Shown here: piece after piece, positions 5,988 to 7,171 of the stretch
Layout: the number at the start of each line of letters is the position of its first letter
Position numbering within the stretch: the stretch's first letter is position 1
Assembly (NCBI GenBank): GCA_029287555.1
Contig: JARFQX010001046.1
Location: 1 to 7,171 of the forward strand
Direction of reading: 5' to 3'
DNA length: 7,171 bases
From: Rubripirellula sp.
Lineage (GTDB): Bacteria > Planctomycetota > Planctomycetia > Pirellulales > Pirellulaceae
Position numbers and translations under genes: made by a program
Notes under the pieces: model-generated
Told to the model about the DNA's origin: nothing
What the model saw: only the letters and a program-made list of their open reading frames with translations
The model's database searches: none

Positions 5988-5999
5988 GATCGCGCGATC
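5988..5999. repeat. 12-bp perfect palindrome GATCGCGCGATC
   Basis: This is a perfect self-complementary 12-mer in the gap upstream of the 4859-5866 gene, about 122 bases from its start codon. It could be an operator for a dimeric regulator or a chance GC-rich palindrome. Confidence 0.35.
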
Positions 6000-6158
6000 C
6001 TATCGCCTGGTGCGAGCGGGGGTCAACGGAAAACCGTCCGAGCCAGCCCCCCTTGATGATAGCTTTCGGTGGTGCCTGCCAGCCGCTGAATCAAAAATCC
6101 GTCAAGAGGCCCCGGGCGTGAAAAGCTCGTCGCTAGGGTTCAGCGTTCGGCTATTCCC

Positions 6159-6860
6159 CTAAAGCGGCGCTGCTCTGGTGGGCTCATCACGGCAAATCCG
6201 TCCGTCCCGCAGTTCGACCATCCGTTGGGCGCGTTCGGCCACCTCGCGACTGTGAGTAATGATCACCAGCGTCATTGCGTGATCCTGGTGAAGCGAGCTG
6301 AACAGGCGGAGAATCTCCTCGCCCGTCTGGGTGTCCAGGTTTCCGGTCGGCTCGTCGGCCAGCAGGACTTGAGGTTCATTGGCGAGCGAGCGAGCGATCG
6401 CCACACGCTGGCGTTCACCGACGCTCAACCGGGACGGCAGGTGTCGCGACCGGTGGGACATCCCGACGATCTCGAGTAACTCCGTCGCTCGCGCCAACCG
6501 CTGCCTGGCCGTCCTCGGGGTCTCGAACATGGGGAGCTGAACGTTCTCGACCGCGGTCAACGTTGGCAACAGGTAAAAGGATTGGAAGACGTAGCCAATC
6601 TTCCGCGATCGAAGGGCGTCGAGGGCTTGGGGCGTGAGAATCTCTTTGCCGTCGAATAGCACTCGACCGGCCGTCGGTTGATCGAGTCCGCCAAGCATGT
6701 TCAGCAGCGTCGACTTCCCACTGCCGCTCGGGCCCATGATGGCGACATACTCACCAAGATCAATTGTCAGTGAAACGTCGTCGAGTGCCAGCACGTTGCC
6801 GTCGTCATAGCGTCTCGAAACGTGATCCGCAACGATTAACGGATTGCGCTCAGCATTCAA
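6159..6860 (-). CDS. ABC transporter ATP-binding protein, LolD/MacB type
   Basis: This cytoplasmic ATPase of an ABC system has 233 residues from the chosen start and is full length for the LolD/MacB group. Motifs in order are Walker A GPSGSGKS (43-50), Q-loop YVFQSFYLLPTLTAVEN (Q93), signature LSVGERQRVAIARSL (145-159), Walker B VLLADE (165-170), D-loop region PTGNLD (171-176) and the H-loop His in IITHS (H203). The ADEPTGNLD and LLPTLTAVEN sequences are typical of MacB/LolD/FtsE-like ATPases, which work with FtsX-type permeases to extract lipoproteins or drive periplasmic partners rather than conventional transport. The signature is LSVGE, not LSGGE/Q. The frame is open to an ATG at 7019, but that start has no RBS and adds a 53-residue tail foreign to the family. 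The TTG at 6860-6858 has GGAG 7 bases upstream. No permease gene is visible in the window, so the substrate is unknown. Confidence 0.93.
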   Translation of the reverse strand: MNAERNPLIVADHVSRRYDDGNVLALDDVSLTIDLGEYVAIMGPSGSGKSTLLNMLGGLDQPTAGRVLFDGKEILTPQALDALRSRKIGYVFQSFYLLPTLTAVENVQLPMFETPRTARQRLARATELLEIVGMSHRSRHLPSRLSVGERQRVAIARSLANEPQVLLADEPTGNLDTQTGEEILRLFSSLHQDHAMTLVIITHSREVAERAQRMVELRDGRICRDEPTRAAPL

Positions 6861-7073
6861 ACAAACACTCCGTCGGGCGGTGGTGTCGATCGTGCGACTG
6901 CAGACCAGAAGCGAACCAGTTTGTCTCAGTCCAGGTCTTCCGGCAATGGCCTGCCGACCGTGGTTGATTCGCGGGCTTGTGCGGACCATTTGCCCGGCGA
7001 ATAAAGGTCGCCGACCCATGCTAGGTAGATCAGGCGTCTGGCCTTTTCTGCTGGAATTCGTTTACATGGGGCG
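6861..7073. promoter_or_regulatory. Divergent promoter region between the ABC ATPase and the membrane protein gene
   Basis: These 213 bases separate the proposed starts of two divergently oriented genes and should carry both promoters. A perfect GGTCG-C-CGACC inverted repeat is at 7006-7016. No convincing -35/-10 pair was identified. The minus strand is stop-free from 6861 to 7019 in the ABC frame, which explains the longer possible ABC reading. Confidence 0.4.
6868..6871 (-). promoter_or_regulatory. Ribosome binding site deciding a TTG start for the ABC ATPase
   Basis: The minus-strand GGAG (CGGAGTG context) lies 7 bases before the TTG at 6860-6858. Translation from there begins MNAERNPLIVADHV, the usual short lead before an ABC domain's first strand. 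The alternative ATGs at 7019 and 6989 have no Shine-Dalgarno motif. Confidence 0.65.
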
Positions 7074-7171
7074 ATGAGCGAATCGTTTCAACAGCATGCC
7101 GGTTTGATTGGCTGGTTAACCGCTGCCTCGGCCGCCATGCTCATTGGCAGCGCAATCGTGGTCCCGTGGAT
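7074..7171 (+). CDS. Partial small membrane protein, N-terminus only
   Basis: Thirty-two complete codons run off the window edge. The encoded start, MSESFQQHAGLIGWLTAASA followed by AMLIGSAIVVPW, is a short polar head and one strongly hydrophobic helix (residues about 10-31) ending in VPW. It resembles, from memory, the first helix of small bacterial membrane proteins that continue with a VPWLVxRIPxDYF-type motif. This cannot be confirmed because the sequence ends there. The RBS is poor (GGGG only 2 bases before the ATG). An in-frame TAG at 7026-7028 limits any longer start, and no upstream ATG is in frame. The gene is divergent from the ABC ATPase. Confidence 0.6.
   Translation, partial: MSESFQQHAGLIGWLTAASAAMLIGSAIVVPW

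Larger units (their letters stand above)
5867..6158. other. Intergenic region with REP-like stem and palindromes
   Basis: This 292-base gap lies between two minus-strand genes: downstream of the ABC ATPase and upstream of the 335-residue hypothetical. It contains the RBS, a GCAAGC/GCTTGC stem (5922-5936), two GAGCTC sites (5948-5953, 5974-5979), a 12-bp palindrome (5988-5999) and an ACGG-AAAA-CCGT inverted repeat (6026-6037). The only open frame of note (plus, 5933-6121) has no RBS or recognisable domain. I see no strong intrinsic terminator for the ABC gene. The length suggests the two genes are separate transcription units, with the downstream gene's promoter somewhere here. Confidence 0.5.

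Noticed and set aside
5933..6121. Plus-strand 62-codon frame in the intergenic region
   Set aside because: It has no RBS or hydrophobic pattern, and it begins within the REP-like stem.
1..7171. tRNA/rRNA genes, CRISPR arrays, insertion sequences, integrases or toxin-antitoxin pairs
   Set aside because: Reading both strands showed no cloverleaf-like sequence, no regularly spaced repeats, no transposase or recombinase motifs and no small paired genes of that type.

Overview
The window looks like a chromosomal stretch from a planctomycete, probably a Pirellulales/Rhodopirellula-like organism. This rests on family recognition rather than any phylogenetic marker. The GC content is moderately high. 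Several encoded proteins resemble conserved planctomycete hypotheticals, notably the 'GxLxVDGxxVxPPYxxE…NG' N-terminal motif at 3619-4845 and the 335-residue protein at 4859-5866. Genes are loosely packed, with short operons, convergent pairs and several hundred bases of non-coding DNA. No tRNA, rRNA, CRISPR array, transposase or integrase is visible.

Layout. (1) 17-2097, plus strand: two overlapping lipoprotein genes, an LpoB-like protein followed by a TPR-like/COG3014-like protein. They probably form one translationally coupled operon whose products sit together in the envelope. (2) 2221-3243, minus strand: an AraC-family regulator with an N-terminal cupin-type sensor domain and a C-terminal double HTH, starting at TTG. 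It converges on the lipoprotein operon. (3) 3244-3618: a 375-base divergent intergenic region rich in short perfect inverted repeats. (4) 3619-4845, plus strand: an exported or membrane protein of unknown function with a DUF5658-like multi-helix C-terminus. (5) 4859-5866, minus strand: a conserved hypothetical with a Tat-like or signal-anchor N-terminus, ending only 13 bases from the previous gene. (6) 5867-6158: an intergenic region with a REP-like stem and a 12-bp palindrome. (7) 6159-6860, minus strand: a LolD/MacB-type ABC ATPase, best started at a TTG. (8) 7074 to the end, plus strand: the first 32 codons of a small membrane protein cut by the window edge, divergent from the ABC gene.

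Functionally this is an envelope-flavoured neighbourhood: two lipoproteins, two exported or membrane hypotheticals, an ABC ATPase and another membrane protein. Only the first two genes show clear evidence of working together. The candidate for an under-described system is that LpoB-like/COG3014-like pair. LpoB is known from gammaproteobacteria as the activator of PBP1B, and a planctomycete would be an unusual place for that role.
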